DNA of 64,000 bases from an uncultured Eubacterium sp. (GCA_910577195.1 CAJTLP010000006.1:109962-173961); one strand, 5' to 3'. Shown: positions 16,814-26,392, counted from the stretch's first letter. The notes: generated from the letters alone by a model not told the origin. Translations and numbers: made by a program.

Positions 16814-17801
16814 TAAATTTATAAATAAAAAATATTGTTATTTCAGAAGTAAATTGTCCGTTAGAGAACAAATTGCGTATGATTGTGTATTATCTGGTTT
16901 AATATCTTTTAAAACAAATATCAAAATACCCAATATAGAAACTGAAAGAATTCAAGATATATTTCAGAATGTGCTCTTTGATAATCCAATTATCTTTTTT
17001 GTTGAATCGGCATCTTACCAAATTGTTAAGGGAAAATATTGCAATATGGTTATTCCGAAATACAGATTTGGTGAGATTCAAATAAAATCAACAATTCATG
17101 CTATTTTTAATAAAACTGAAAGATTTATAAATTCTTGCAGAGATTTTGATGAGCTGTCAAAAGAGGAAAAGGTTCATAATTATTTAATTAATAATGTCGT
17201 ATATGATTATGATTTCAAACAATCTTCTTTTGAATGTGTCGGTCCGTTGTTATTCGGGCATGGTGTTTGCGAAGGAATATCAAAAGCTGCTAAGTTACTA
17301 ATGGATTTACTTGATATTCATAGCTTAATAGTTATAGGAAAAAGTACTCAAAATGTATCAAATACAGACTTGCATGCATGGAACATAGTGAAAATCAATG
17401 GAAACTATAGCCATCTTGATATAACCTTTGACATTACTTTAATGGCTTGGAATGTTATAAGGTACGATTATTTTAATTTGTCAGATGAAGAAATCTTATT
17501 AGATCATACCATACTGACAAAAAATATCCCAAGCTGTTCTTTAAGCAATTCTTATTATAAGATGAATAATTTGATTATTTATATGCAAAAAGATTTTAAT
17601 AGTTATTTTAAAACACATTTATCAAACGGAAATAAAGATATCGTTTTTAAATTGCCAAATATAAAGAATTTTGAAACAGCGAAAAATAAAGTATTTAATT
17701 TGACTGATAATTATTTATCAAATAATTACAAAGGCTACATTAATTATCAGTTTAGTATGAATGAAACCCAAGCGGTTTTTCATTTGCATATTTTAGATTG
17801 A
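16797..17801 (+). CDS. Transglutaminase-like cysteine protease-fold protein
   Basis: 334 residues. The triad of the transglutaminase-like superfamily is visible: Cys in GPLLFGHGVCEGISKAAKL (about 155), His in TDLHAWNIVKINGNY (about 198), Asp in HLDITFDIT (about 210). The N-terminal 120 residues are of unknown type and the C-terminal 90 residues look like a beta-rich add-on. No signal peptide, so it acts in the cytoplasm, probably as a peptidase or amide-exchange enzyme on a protein partner. It starts inside the PP2C gene (17-nt overlap) and ends just before the kinase, hence is translated together with both. Its substrate is unknown. Confidence 0.75.
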   Translation: MTTLINKFINKKYCYFRSKLSVREQIAYDCVLSGLISFKTNIKIPNIETERIQDIFQNVLFDNPIIFFVESASYQIVKGKYCNMVIPKYRFGEIQIKSTIHAIFNKTERFINSCRDFDELSKEEKVHNYLINNVVYDYDFKQSSFECVGPLLFGHGVCEGISKAAKLLMDLLDIHSLIVIGKSTQNVSNTDLHAWNIVKINGNYSHLDITFDITLMAWNVIRYDYFNLSDEEILLDHTILTKNIPSCSLSNSYYKMNNLIIYMQKDFNSYFKTHLSNGNKDIVFKLPNIKNFETAKNKVFNLTDNYLSNNYKGYINYQFSMNETQAVFHLHILD

Positions 17802-17827
17802 TTATAATTTATATGTGGAGGAAGAAT

Positions 17828-19411
17828 ATGTCACAACGATATGTAGGTGCAAGCGGTGCATATTATACAATAATAGAACCTGCTTTGGGAAAAGGTGGAG
17901 AAGGTTCTGTCTATAAAATATCAGAGAAACCAGATTATGTTTTAAAGGTTTTTATTGACAAAAACAGAACTGAAACACGGCACAGAAAACTATTGGCAAT
18001 GTTAAATACCCCATTGTCAATTTCTGCAATGAGTCAAGTTACCTGGCCTGTCGATGTTGTATATGATAATGGTCGGTTTGTCGGATACGTTATGCCTGAA
18101 ACTAAGAATAATGAAGATTTGAATGTGATGTATTCAGATAAATATATATGTCCGCTAAATGAAAAAATTACAATTGCCAAAAATTTATGTGCAGCCGTTA
18201 ACTCAATTCATGAAGTAGGACAAGTTTGCGGTGATTTGAATCCAAAAAATATAGCAGTTGATCCCAGAACAGGAAATGTAACTTTAGTGGATACAGATTC
18301 TTATGATATAACGGATAAGAATAAGGGTACAGAATATAGATGCGAAGTTGGCTTACCTGAATATATTGCTAAGGAATTGCAAGAAAAACTTAAGCAAAGC
18401 AAGGGCGATGATTTACGAACCTTGCCGTTGCCGACATTTACAAGAGAAACCGATTTGTTTGCACTTGCCGTACATATATTTGCGTTATTAATGAATGGTT
18501 GTCATCCTTTCGCATGTGCTGTAGATAACAGTGCAGATAATATTAAACAGCTTTCATATAGTCAGCCTTCAATTGCAGCACCTCAGCCGATAGAAAATAT
18601 TAGAAATGGATTTTTTCCATTCTATATGAAAAAACAACATATAACGACGCCTTTATATGCACCGAGTTTTGATGTGTTGCCCAAAAACATTCAGGCTTTA
18701 TTTATCAGGGCTTTTGTTGACGGCAGTAAAGATCCTCATAAACGTCCCTCGGAGGAGGAATGGTATAACGAATTATCTGTAATGCAACAAAATCTAAAAA
18801 CTTGTCCTAAAGATGGTTCGCATTTATTTCCGTCTCATAATAAAGTATGTCCTTGGTGTACTATAGAGAATACTGCACTTCCTGTACCCAAAAGGAAAAC
18901 GATAAACAATAACACACATAGTTCAAGTAGCAGTGCAAAAAGCAATTATACTTCATCCACAACAAATACCCCGTCAAAGACTAAAAGTAATATTAATTCT
19001 TCAAATCTTAGCATAAAACGTGAATCATGGCCAATGTGGTTGCTGTTTATTGCTACTGGTTGTGTTTCGGGTCCGTTATTATCGTATCTTTTAGTTGTAC
19101 CTTATATTATGCCGATGATTTATGATCTTATTGATTTCGAAATACCTGATGTTGTTATATATATTGTGCTGTTCATAGTTGGTGCTGCATCGGGTGCAGT
19201 CATAAGTCATTTTGCTCAAGAAAAATATCAAACTGCAGATAAGGGCGGACCATGGCTTCTTTTGTCGCTCTGTGTACCGCTTTTAACAATTGTAGCAACT
19301 GCTCTGTTAATTGCAGCTATAGCATTGGTGGTAGGTCTAATATATTTAGTAATTATTGTAATAGTTTTAGCAATAGGCGGAGCAATAGCTGCTGCATGCT
19401 GTGGAGGTTAA
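17828..19411 (+). CDS. Membrane Ser/Thr-type protein kinase, YegI-like
   Basis: 527 residues, ATG 17828 with GGAGG (17817-17821). Kinase domain: glycine loop LGKGGEGSVYKI (20-31), Lys40 in YVLKVF, catalytic loop CGDLNPKNIAV with Asp136 and Asn141 (the usual His-Arg before Asp is replaced by Cys-Gly), metal loop LVDTDSYDI in place of DFG, and GLPEYIAKEL as activation-segment end. Next is a zinc-ribbon-like CPKDG...CPWC (about 333-352), a Ser/Thr linker, and three or four membrane segments at the C-terminus (about 400-525). This is the kinase of TerY-P/YegI type. It is the natural antagonist of the PP2C encoded upstream. Confidence 0.85.
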   Translation: MSQRYVGASGAYYTIIEPALGKGGEGSVYKISEKPDYVLKVFIDKNRTETRHRKLLAMLNTPLSISAMSQVTWPVDVVYDNGRFVGYVMPETKNNEDLNVMYSDKYICPLNEKITIAKNLCAAVNSIHEVGQVCGDLNPKNIAVDPRTGNVTLVDTDSYDITDKNKGTEYRCEVGLPEYIAKELQEKLKQSKGDDLRTLPLPTFTRETDLFALAVHIFALLMNGCHPFACAVDNSADNIKQLSYSQPSIAAPQPIENIRNGFFPFYMKKQHITTPLYAPSFDVLPKNIQALFIRAFVDGSKDPHKRPSEEEWYNELSVMQQNLKTCPKDGSHLFPSHNKVCPWCTIENTALPVPKRKTINNNTHSSSSSAKSNYTSSTTNTPSKTKSNINSSNLSIKRESWPMWLLFIATGCVSGPLLSYLLVVPYIMPMIYDLIDFEIPDVVIYIVLFIVGAASGAVISHFAQEKYQTADKGGPWLLLSLCVPLLTIVATALLIAAIALVVGLIYLVIIVIVLAIGGAIAAACCGG

Positions 19412-20032
19412 ATGTTTAATAGTAACTCAAAAATCAGAAAAGCATTATCCGTTATAGCAGGAATTGCTGTTGGTATGATATTTGCGTTGCCATATATCTT
19501 ATTTAGAGAAAAAATGCAAAGTATGTCAACCATAGGCTATATTGGACTATTCTTATCTTGTTTTATTTCTAATTTATCAATTCTTTTACCTACGAGTTCA
19601 ACGATAATAATAGTTGCAGCGGCATCAACACTAAACCCTTGGTTGTGTATTATTTTTGGAGGCCTAGGTACTGCATTTGGTGAGCAAGCATCCTATTTAT
19701 GTGGGCTTGTTGGCTCATCTGGTTTTGATAAGACGGATAGTACGGGAAAAAAATATGCACTCAGATGGTTTGAAAAGAAACCGTTTCTTACAGTGTTTTT
19801 ATTTGCTTTTGTGCCGTTGCCGGTTTTTGATATTGTTGGTATTATAGCCGGTACTAAAAAAATGAAATGGTGGAAATATACCTTGGCAGCAATTTTAGGA
19901 AAAACTCTTAAATTCTTTTTGGTGATCGTTGCTGTATATTACTTTTTCCCATTTGTAATTGATAAAATTCCCGGTGAATTCGGGCAATTAATAAATAATT
20001 ACTTGGATCAATACTTAACAAATATAAAATAA
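19412..20032 (+). CDS. VTT/DedA-like membrane protein
   Basis: 206 residues with about five hydrophobic segments. LPTSSTIIIVAAASTLNPWL, FGGLGTAFGEQASYLCGLVG and FAFVPLPVFDIVGIIAGTKKMKWWKY match the re-entrant loop and the F.P.P..D..G..AG motif of VTT (SNARE-associated/DedA) proteins, which act as lipid scramblases or transporters. It directly abuts the kinase stop (GGAGGTTAA then ATG), so it is translated with the kinase. It may work with the kinase membrane part or on the lipid environment of the module's effector. Confidence 0.7.
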   Translation: MFNSNSKIRKALSVIAGIAVGMIFALPYILFREKMQSMSTIGYIGLFLSCFISNLSILLPTSSTIIIVAAASTLNPWLCIIFGGLGTAFGEQASYLCGLVGSSGFDKTDSTGKKYALRWFEKKPFLTVFLFAFVPLPVFDIVGIIAGTKKMKWWKYTLAAILGKTLKFFLVIVAVYYFFPFVIDKIPGEFGQLINNYLDQYLTNIK

Positions 20033-20050
20033 TTCTAATGGTAAAGAACT

Positions 20051-20860
20051 ATGGTTGGATATTTGAAACCTAATTTTAAAGGTGCACCCAAAGAGTATAA
20101 AAGAGAATATAAATCTTTTTACTGCGGATTATGTAAAGCATTAAAAAGTCAATACAGTTATTTAGGCATTTTAAGCCTTAATTATGAAATTACAGCATTT
20201 CTTATTTTGTTAAGTGGTCTGAGAGAAGAAAAGAACAAAGTATTTCATGGCTCATGTACGATAACACCATTTGTTCCTGTTGCGTATATTGATTATTTTC
20301 AAGATGATTTGATTTGTACAGCGAATCTATCTGTTTTAATTTCACATTATGAAATTAAAGATAATCTGCAAGATATTGGCGGACTGAAATGGAACGTAAT
20401 AAATAAATTGATGGCTAAAAAAGTTAATAAGTCAATAAATTTTTTGCAAGATGATTATATAAAAATTGATAATGCTGTTTATTCTTATTATAAAACAGAG
20501 AAAGACAAAACAACAAATTTTCAAGACATTTTAGAAAGTGATGGGAATTTAATAGAATCTTTTTTATCTCCGCTTATAAAAAATTATGACGAAAAAACAA
20601 CTGGCTTGTTACTTAAATTAGCAAATTTATTGGGACAATGGATATATTTAATAGATGCTTGTGATGATTTAGAGGATGACATTAAAAATGGTAATTTTAA
20701 TCCTTTTTTGTTAATGGATAACTCTGAAGATGCGAAATTTGTTATCAAGTCTATACAAACAGAAATATCTGAAACTATAAATAAATTACCGATAAATTAT
20801 TATAAAGAACTAATTGAATATATATTTGTTGAAAATTTAAAACAAGCAATATTATTTTAG
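20051..20860 (+). CDS. DUF5685 family protein
   Basis: 269 residues. The opening GYLKPNFKGAPKEYKREYKSF followed by YCGLCKALKSQY and the later LGQWIYLIDACDDLEDDIKNG-N-FNPF are hallmarks of DUF5685. The helical fold and the DACDDLEDD stretch recall the aspartate-rich motifs of all-alpha isoprenoid synthases, but a catalytic role is not established. The CxxC near residue 25 could bind metal. It lies between the VTT protein and the methyltransferase. AT content is very high here. Confidence 0.7.
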   Translation: MVGYLKPNFKGAPKEYKREYKSFYCGLCKALKSQYSYLGILSLNYEITAFLILLSGLREEKNKVFHGSCTITPFVPVAYIDYFQDDLICTANLSVLISHYEIKDNLQDIGGLKWNVINKLMAKKVNKSINFLQDDYIKIDNAVYSYYKTEKDKTTNFQDILESDGNLIESFLSPLIKNYDEKTTGLLLKLANLLGQWIYLIDACDDLEDDIKNGNFNPFLLMDNSEDAKFVIKSIQTEISETINKLPINYYKELIEYIFVENLKQAILF

Positions 20861-20929
20861 AAAAATATTTGTTTTTGATTTAATGTATGATAATAGAAAC
20901 AATTTATAAAGGTAAAGGTACTATTAAAA

Positions 20930-21670
20930 ATGGAATTTGAAAATGCTTATAACAATCCATTATTGTATGATAAGGAAAATGAAAAAATTTGTGATGATAT
21001 AAAATTTTGGGAATTGATAGTGAAAACACATAATATCAAAAATGTATTAGAAGTTGGATGTGGAACAGGGCGGATAGCTAAACATATAATCAATTACGTA
21101 TCATCTTATACAGGAATTGATATGTCAAAAAACTTTATTGATTATTTTTATAAAAATTTTAAAAGTAATAAAATTAAATTAATTTGTGACAATGTAATAA
21201 GTTATTCTTTTAATCAACGATTTGATTGCATTATATTGCCTGCTAACTTTATTTCACATTTCGAAAAAAATGATGAAGTTGAGAACTTACTTTACAGATT
21301 ATCATTATGTTTAGAAAATGATGGAATAATTGTTATTGACTATTATAATCCACAATTAAGATTTTTAGATATGAATATTGAAAAAGTTTTTTGTTATGAT
21401 TTCGAATATGATAATGAAAAAATTAGAGTTTATGAATCTCACAATTATAATGAATTTAAACAGGTAAATACAATTGAACGATTTTATTATTCAGGAGACA
21501 AACTTGTAAATAAAAGCAAATTACCTATTCGTGTGTTTTTTCGACAAGAATTGGAGTATATAATTAATAAATCTGAACTTAAAATTAATCAAGTTTATGG
21601 CGACTATGATTGCAGAAATATAGAACTGTACTCTCCAAAATTAATTTATATATTAGGGCTATGTTCTTAA
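20930..21670 (+). CDS. Class I SAM-dependent methyltransferase
   Basis: 246 residues. Motif I VLEVGCGTGRIAKHI (about 39-53), acidic YTGIDMS at the end of strand 2, FDCIILPANFISHF as post-motif II, and GIIVIDYYNPQ after. The C-terminal half is a beta-rich substrate region. Target unknown: small molecule, peptide or protein. It ends 29 nt before the six-cysteine peptide gene, so tailoring of that peptide is one option (inference). No membrane segment. Confidence 0.8.
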   Translation: MEFENAYNNPLLYDKENEKICDDIKFWELIVKTHNIKNVLEVGCGTGRIAKHIINYVSSYTGIDMSKNFIDYFYKNFKSNKIKLICDNVISYSFNQRFDCIILPANFISHFEKNDEVENLLYRLSLCLENDGIIVIDYYNPQLRFLDMNIEKVFCYDFEYDNEKIRVYESHNYNEFKQVNTIERFYYSGDKLVNKSKLPIRVFFRQELEYIINKSELKINQVYGDYDCRNIELYSPKLIYILGLCS

Positions 21671-21699
21671 TATAAGTACTGCAGAAAGGAGAAAACTAT

Positions 21700-21879
21700 A
21701 TGTTTAGAATCAACAATGCAGAGTTTGGCGCTCTTAAGGCAAGAACTTTTAGTGAAGTTGGAAGTTCTGTTATTTGTGCCGCCAGAAATAGTGGGATTGT
21801 TTTAGATCTCAATTGTGGATGTGGCGCAGGCGGTTCATGTGCTAGCTCTTGTGTAAGTGGTTGCTCGGAAAGAGGCTAA
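21700..21879 (+). CDS. Six-cysteine peptide, likely radical-SAM-modified RiPP precursor
   Basis: 59 residues, ATG 21700 behind a strong AAAGGAG. The first 37 residues are leader-like (MFRINNAEFGALKART...) and the last 21 are a Gly/Ser/Cys core: Cys at 39, 41, 47, 51 and 55, plus Cys26 in the leader half; C-terminus ends SERG. The next gene is a radical SAM/SPASM enzyme, separated by an 11-bp hairpin, the standard layout of a thioether-forming (sactipeptide/ranthipeptide) pathway. It does not match the conserved core of SCIFF peptides. No dedicated exporter or leader peptidase is obvious, though a metallopeptidase (28523) and a transglutaminase-like protein (16797) lie in the module. Confidence 0.75.
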   Translation: MFRINNAEFGALKARTFSEVGSSVICAARNSGIVLDLNCGCGAGGSCASSCVSGCSERG

Positions 21880-21889
21880 AAAAGAAAAT

Positions 21890-21918
21890 GATAGGGTTGG
21901 GGGTTCTCCAACCCTATC
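21890..21918 (+). promoter_or_regulatory. Intercistronic hairpin between precursor and radical SAM gene
   Basis: GATAGGGTTGG (21890-21900) and CCAACCCTATC (21908-21918) form a perfect 11-bp stem with a 7-nt loop and no T-run. Such stems after RiPP precursor genes usually protect the precursor mRNA or cause partial termination, giving more peptide than enzyme. It also lies just before the radical SAM ribosome binding site. Confidence 0.75.
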
Positions 21919-21935
21919 GACAAGAAAGGTTTATT

Positions 21936-23030
21936 ATGAAAAAGACAATAATGCTTACTATTACAGAAAAATGCAATCTTGCATGCACGTATTGCTACGA
22001 GCAAAATAAGACTTTAAAAACGATGAATTATGAAACTGCAATAGAAATTTTAGATAAAGAATTAAATTTGGATGACGGATATGATGAATGTGAGATTCAA
22101 TTTTTTGGTGGAGAGCCTTTTTTAGAATTTTCATTAATTCAAAAGGTTTGTGAGTATATATGGAATAATAATTGGAATAAAAAAATTAGGTGTTTTACAA
22201 CTACTAATGGTACATTAGTACATAATGAAGTGAAAAAGTGGCTTTTGGAAAATAAAAATAGATTTACATGTGGACTTAGTTTAGATGGTCTACCAGAAGC
22301 ACATAATCTAAACAGAAACAACTCTTTTGAAAAAATAGACTATAAATTTTTTATTAACACTTGGGAAAAACAATATGTTAAAATGACAATTTCGCCCGAA
22401 ACATTGTGTATGATGGCTGATGGAGTAATATATTTGCACAAATTAGGGTTTGATATTGATAATAACTTAGCTTACGGTGTGAATTGGACGGATGAAAAGT
22501 ATTTGGACATTTTAGAAAACGAATTGAGCAAATTAACAGAATATTATATTGAAAATCCAAAAATTCAGCCATGTAGGATGTTAAATTTGCACCTGGAGAA
22601 TATTGCAACTAATACGAAGATTCCGCGTTGGTGTGGTGCGGGAAAAGGTTTAAAATCATATGATGTGAATGGCAGAGTGTATCCATGTCAAATGTTTACT
22701 CCTTTGTCAAATTCAAAAGTTAACTATGATGAAATTTTAAAAATAGATTTTGACGATAAGAATACTATAGATTCAGATTGTAATAGTTGTCCAATATATA
22801 ATGTATGTCCTACTTGTTATGGACATAATTATAGCGCAACTGGCTCAATAAGTAAAAGAGATAAAAATTTGTGCAAACTCACACAAATAAGCACAAAAGC
22901 TATTGCTTACTTGTGGTTTAAAAAACTCAGTAAATATACACGTGAAGAACTAAATATTACAGATGCGAAGGCTGTTTTATTGTTAGAAGCAATTGAAAAA
23001 ATTATGGAATGGGATGAAAAAGGAGAATAA
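21936..23030 (+). CDS. Radical SAM/SPASM peptide-modifying enzyme
   Basis: 364 residues. Start at ATG 21936 (AGAAAGG upstream), giving MKKTIMLTITEKCNLACTYC. The radical SAM cluster motif is Cys13, Cys17, Cys20; FFGGEPFLEF is the SAM-binding GGE motif. The C-terminal SPASM region has cysteines at about 233 (RWCGAGKG), 250 (YPCQMF) and the cluster DCNSCPIYNVCPTCYGHNY, enough for two auxiliary 4Fe-4S clusters, with a final NLCKL. SPASM enzymes of this size install Cys-derived thioether or similar crosslinks in peptides; the upstream six-cysteine peptide is the obvious substrate. A RiPP-recognition domain is not evident by eye. Confidence 0.85.
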   Translation: MKKTIMLTITEKCNLACTYCYEQNKTLKTMNYETAIEILDKELNLDDGYDECEIQFFGGEPFLEFSLIQKVCEYIWNNNWNKKIRCFTTTNGTLVHNEVKKWLLENKNRFTCGLSLDGLPEAHNLNRNNSFEKIDYKFFINTWEKQYVKMTISPETLCMMADGVIYLHKLGFDIDNNLAYGVNWTDEKYLDILENELSKLTEYYIENPKIQPCRMLNLHLENIATNTKIPRWCGAGKGLKSYDVNGRVYPCQMFTPLSNSKVNYDEILKIDFDDKNTIDSDCNSCPIYNVCPTCYGHNYSATGSISKRDKNLCKLTQISTKAIAYLWFKKLSKYTREELNITDAKAVLLLEAIEKIMEWDEKGE

Positions 23031-23032
23031 TT

Positions 23033-26000
23033 ATGGATATTAATAAAACGAACGTTGAGACGATTTTAAATGATTTTAATTTAATTAGAGATAATGCTGA
23101 AAAAATCTGGCAAGGTGAAGGTGTAAAGAAAGATCGCCCTTCTTCTTTTACTTTGTGGATGAAAGCATATGAATTAAATTCTCAGGATAACTTAGTTACA
23201 AGACGACTTGGCAGTTGCTATAGATTTGGACATGGAGTAGACATAAATAATGAAATTGCCAAAAGATATTATTTAGAAGCTGCAAGCAGAAATGATTCAG
23301 CTTCACAATATTTTTTAGGTAAAATTTTTGAAGAGAATAATAGTGTAGAATGTATTACGTGGTATGAAAAGGCTCTTTCAAATGGAGATATGGATTCGGC
23401 TGTTAATTTAGGAGAAATATATCTTGAAGGAAAATTGATACCTCAAGATATATCTAAAGCAGAAGAATATTTTTCTGTTGTTAAAAATTCAAAAGATGAT
23501 AGTTGCATGTTGGATATAATGAGAATATATTATTTCGGGCCTAACAGCAATGGAATGCAAAATATGAGTAAAGCAATATATTGGTGCAAATCTGCTGCTG
23601 AATGTGGCAATACAGAAGCAGTGCGAAATCTTGCTGTATTGTATTCTGAGAGTAATTTAGATGATAGAGAATACTATGAATTTTTAAAAACACTTGCTTC
23701 AAACGGCGAAGCGTTATTACGCTTATATAAATATTATCGCGATAATAACAATAATGATGAAGCACTATCTTATCTTAATGCTGCTGTTAATTTAGCCTAT
23801 CCGGAATCATATTACGAAATGGGCTCGGTATATTTTAGTGGATTGTGCGGACAAGCAGTTAACAAAGAAAAATCTATTGAGTATTGGATGCTCGGTTGTG
23901 ATAAAAAAGATACCCTTTGTATGTGCATGATGGGTTACGGCTATTTTAATGGTGATTGTGTTGATCAAAATATTAACTTAGCTATCCAACTTTTTGAAGA
24001 GGCAAGTGAATTAGGTTCTTTGACAGCAACCCGTGAATTAGGTGTTGTGTATTTTAGAGGTGATAAGGTTGAGGCTAATTATGAAAAAGCTTATAATTAT
24101 CTTTCTTCTATTAACGACGATGAGGATGCTCTTGCTTATATTGGATTAATGCATATATATGGAAGATATTTTGAGAAAGACAATTCTGAAGGAATTAATC
24201 TTATTCTTAAATCAATCGATAAGGGCTCCACAGTAGGTAAAGGTCTATTAAAAGAGGCATTTTATAATAATGCGCTTACACCGGAAGAGGATATTAAAGT
24301 ATGCGAATATTTTATACAAAATGATAACGATGCCGAATCAATGTGGCATTTGTATGTGTCATATAAAAATGGCAATGGAGTGGAAAAAGATTTTGATAAA
24401 GCAATGATATGGCTCGAAAAAGCTGTTGAACTTGAAGAATCCAGAGCACTTTTGGAAATGATGAAATACTGCTATTTTGGAGATGTCATCGAAAAGGATT
24501 TAAATAAATCCGAAGAACTATGTAAATTAGCAATTTTAAAAGGAAATAGAACTGCTGTTAACAATTTACTTGTAATAGAAAAAGAATTATTAGGTGACAG
24601 TCAAGGTTATAATGCATATATATCTTTCATCTTGGAAAAAGCCATAAAATGTAATGATGAAGCTTTGTTTGTCGCATACAGATATTATTCTGATTTGAAA
24701 GATGAAAATTATTATGATATAGCCTTTAATTATCTTGAACAAGCATTTGCAAACAAAAATCCATCATCTTTCTTTAAAATGGGCTGTGTATTTTATAATG
24801 GTGAACTTGGGAAAACTGTTGATAAAAACAAAGCATATGAATATTGGATAGTCGGATCACAAAATAATGATCCATATTCTATGGATATGGTGGGAAACGC
24901 TTATATAAAGGGAGAAGTTTTACAACAAAATGTTGATTTAGGAATAGAACTGCTAGAAAAATCAGTAGCTGCCGGAAATGAGGTAGCAGCACTAGACCTT
25001 GCTAAGTATTACTTGTTTGGATTTTATTTCAGTCAAGATATTGATAAATCAATTCAATATTATAAAAAAGCTGCTGATATGGGTAATGCTGAGGCGCAAA
25101 ATGAAATTGCTACATATTATTTGCAAGGTTCAAATGGTTTTATAAAGAATGAAAATAAGGCATTTGAATTACTGACAATGTCAGCAGAAAAAGGTTATGC
25201 TCCTGCTCAACATAATATATCTTTATGCTATTATAATGGTTGGGGAACACCAATTAGTATTGATAAAGCAATCTACTGGTGTGAAAGAGCTGCATCTAAT
25301 GGTAATCAAGATGCAATAAAAAATCTTGACATATTAAAAGCAATTAATGCCGAATCTAATAATTATGATATAAAAAATGGTACTTTAATTTCATATAACG
25401 GTTGTGCTGACAATATCAACATTCCCGAAGGAGTAACACATATTGCCAATGGAGCATTTTATTCAGCAAGAGAAAATTATAAAAATATTGGAATTGCGGG
25501 TATAATATTGCCAAGTTCTTTAAAGAGCATAGATGAAAATACATTTACTAATTTATTAGTACCGTGGGTCGCATTTGGAGTATCTGAATATAATCAGTAT
25601 TTTTCTGTTCAAGATGGTGTTTTGTTTAATAAAGATAAAACAGTATTGATAAAATACCCCATAGATAAATTGGAATCTGAATATACCGTTCCAAATACTG
25701 TTAAGCAGATATCATCAAATGCTTTCAAATATGCACGGAATTTGCGTAAACTTATTCTTCCTGCATCGATTGAACAGATTGGAGAAGAGGCGCTCTCTGG
25801 ATTAAGCAATTTGCAATATGTTGATTTCAGCAGAACAAAACTTGTTGAATTTCCAAAGAGCCTTTGCTTTACATGTAACAATTTAACCGAAGTGAAATTC
25901 CCTCCAAATTTAAAGAAAGTCGGTTGGGGCGCTTTCTTTGGAGATAATTCTTTAAGACATATTATGTTGCCAAATGGATTAATTGAAATTGATGAATGTG

Positions 26001-26392
26001 CTTTTGGAAATTGTTCAAGTTTGTCTAATATCAATATACCAAAATCAATTGTTAAAATTGGAGAGTCAGCTTTTACAGAATGCACAAGCCTTTACTCTCT
26101 TACAATTCCAAGGAATACAAACGTTAATCCTAAAGCCATTCCCGAGCATTGCAAAATTAGTTATTACCCGAATAATCAAAGCAAAGTAACTCAAGCTAAT
26201 TCAAATTATAGTCAAAATGAAGTTATTGCAACCGGCAAAACTATCGATGAAGCTATAGAAAATGGAAGACGACTTTTAAATATTGGTCAAGATGAAAAGG
26301 TTGATGTCAAAATTTTAGAAATGCCGAAGAAAGGTTTTCTTGGAATCGGAGGTCAAGACGCAAAAGTTCAAATATCAATAATTAAATATTAG
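23033..26392 (+). CDS. Giant Sel1-repeat protein with LRR_5 and Jag_N-like C-terminus
   Basis: 1119 residues. From about residue 55 to 760 there are some 18-20 Sel1-like repeats (A..LG..Y..G..V..D..KA..W...A). About residues 780-1035 are BspA-type leucine-rich repeats (INIPEGVTHIANGAFYS, LILPASIEQIGEEALSGLSN and several more). The last 55 residues (VIATGKTIDEAIENGRRLLN ... KKGFLGIGG-DAKV) match the Jag_N domain of KhpB/Jag. No signal peptide, so it is a cytoplasmic scaffold. It follows the radical SAM gene by 2 nt and is likely the assembly platform of the module. Combining all three parts in one chain is unusual. Confidence 0.8.
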   Translation: MDINKTNVETILNDFNLIRDNAEKIWQGEGVKKDRPSSFTLWMKAYELNSQDNLVTRRLGSCYRFGHGVDINNEIAKRYYLEAASRNDSASQYFLGKIFEENNSVECITWYEKALSNGDMDSAVNLGEIYLEGKLIPQDISKAEEYFSVVKNSKDDSCMLDIMRIYYFGPNSNGMQNMSKAIYWCKSAAECGNTEAVRNLAVLYSESNLDDREYYEFLKTLASNGEALLRLYKYYRDNNNNDEALSYLNAAVNLAYPESYYEMGSVYFSGLCGQAVNKEKSIEYWMLGCDKKDTLCMCMMGYGYFNGDCVDQNINLAIQLFEEASELGSLTATRELGVVYFRGDKVEANYEKAYNYLSSINDDEDALAYIGLMHIYGRYFEKDNSEGINLILKSIDKGSTVGKGLLKEAFYNNALTPEEDIKVCEYFIQNDNDAESMWHLYVSYKNGNGVEKDFDKAMIWLEKAVELEESRALLEMMKYCYFGDVIEKDLNKSEELCKLAILKGNRTAVNNLLVIEKELLGDSQGYNAYISFILEKAIKCNDEALFVAYRYYSDLKDENYYDIAFNYLEQAFANKNPSSFFKMGCVFYNGELGKTVDKNKAYEYWIVGSQNNDPYSMDMVGNAYIKGEVLQQNVDLGIELLEKSVAAGNEVAALDLAKYYLFGFYFSQDIDKSIQYYKKAADMGNAEAQNEIATYYLQGSNGFIKNENKAFELLTMSAEKGYAPAQHNISLCYYNGWGTPISIDKAIYWCERAASNGNQDAIKNLDILKAINAESNNYDIKNGTLISYNGCADNINIPEGVTHIANGAFYSARENYKNIGIAGIILPSSLKSIDENTFTNLLVPWVAFGVSEYNQYFSVQDGVLFNKDKTVLIKYPIDKLESEYTVPNTVKQISSNAFKYARNLRKLILPASIEQIGEEALSGLSNLQYVDFSRTKLVEFPKSLCFTCNNLTEVKFPPNLKKVGWGAFFGDNSLRHIMLPNGLIEIDECAFGNCSSLSNINIPKSIVKIGESAFTECTSLYSLTIPRNTNVNPKAIPEHCKISYYPNNQSKVTQANSNYSQNEVIATGKTIDEAIENGRRLLNIGQDEKVDVKILEMPKKGFLGIGGQDAKVQISIIKY

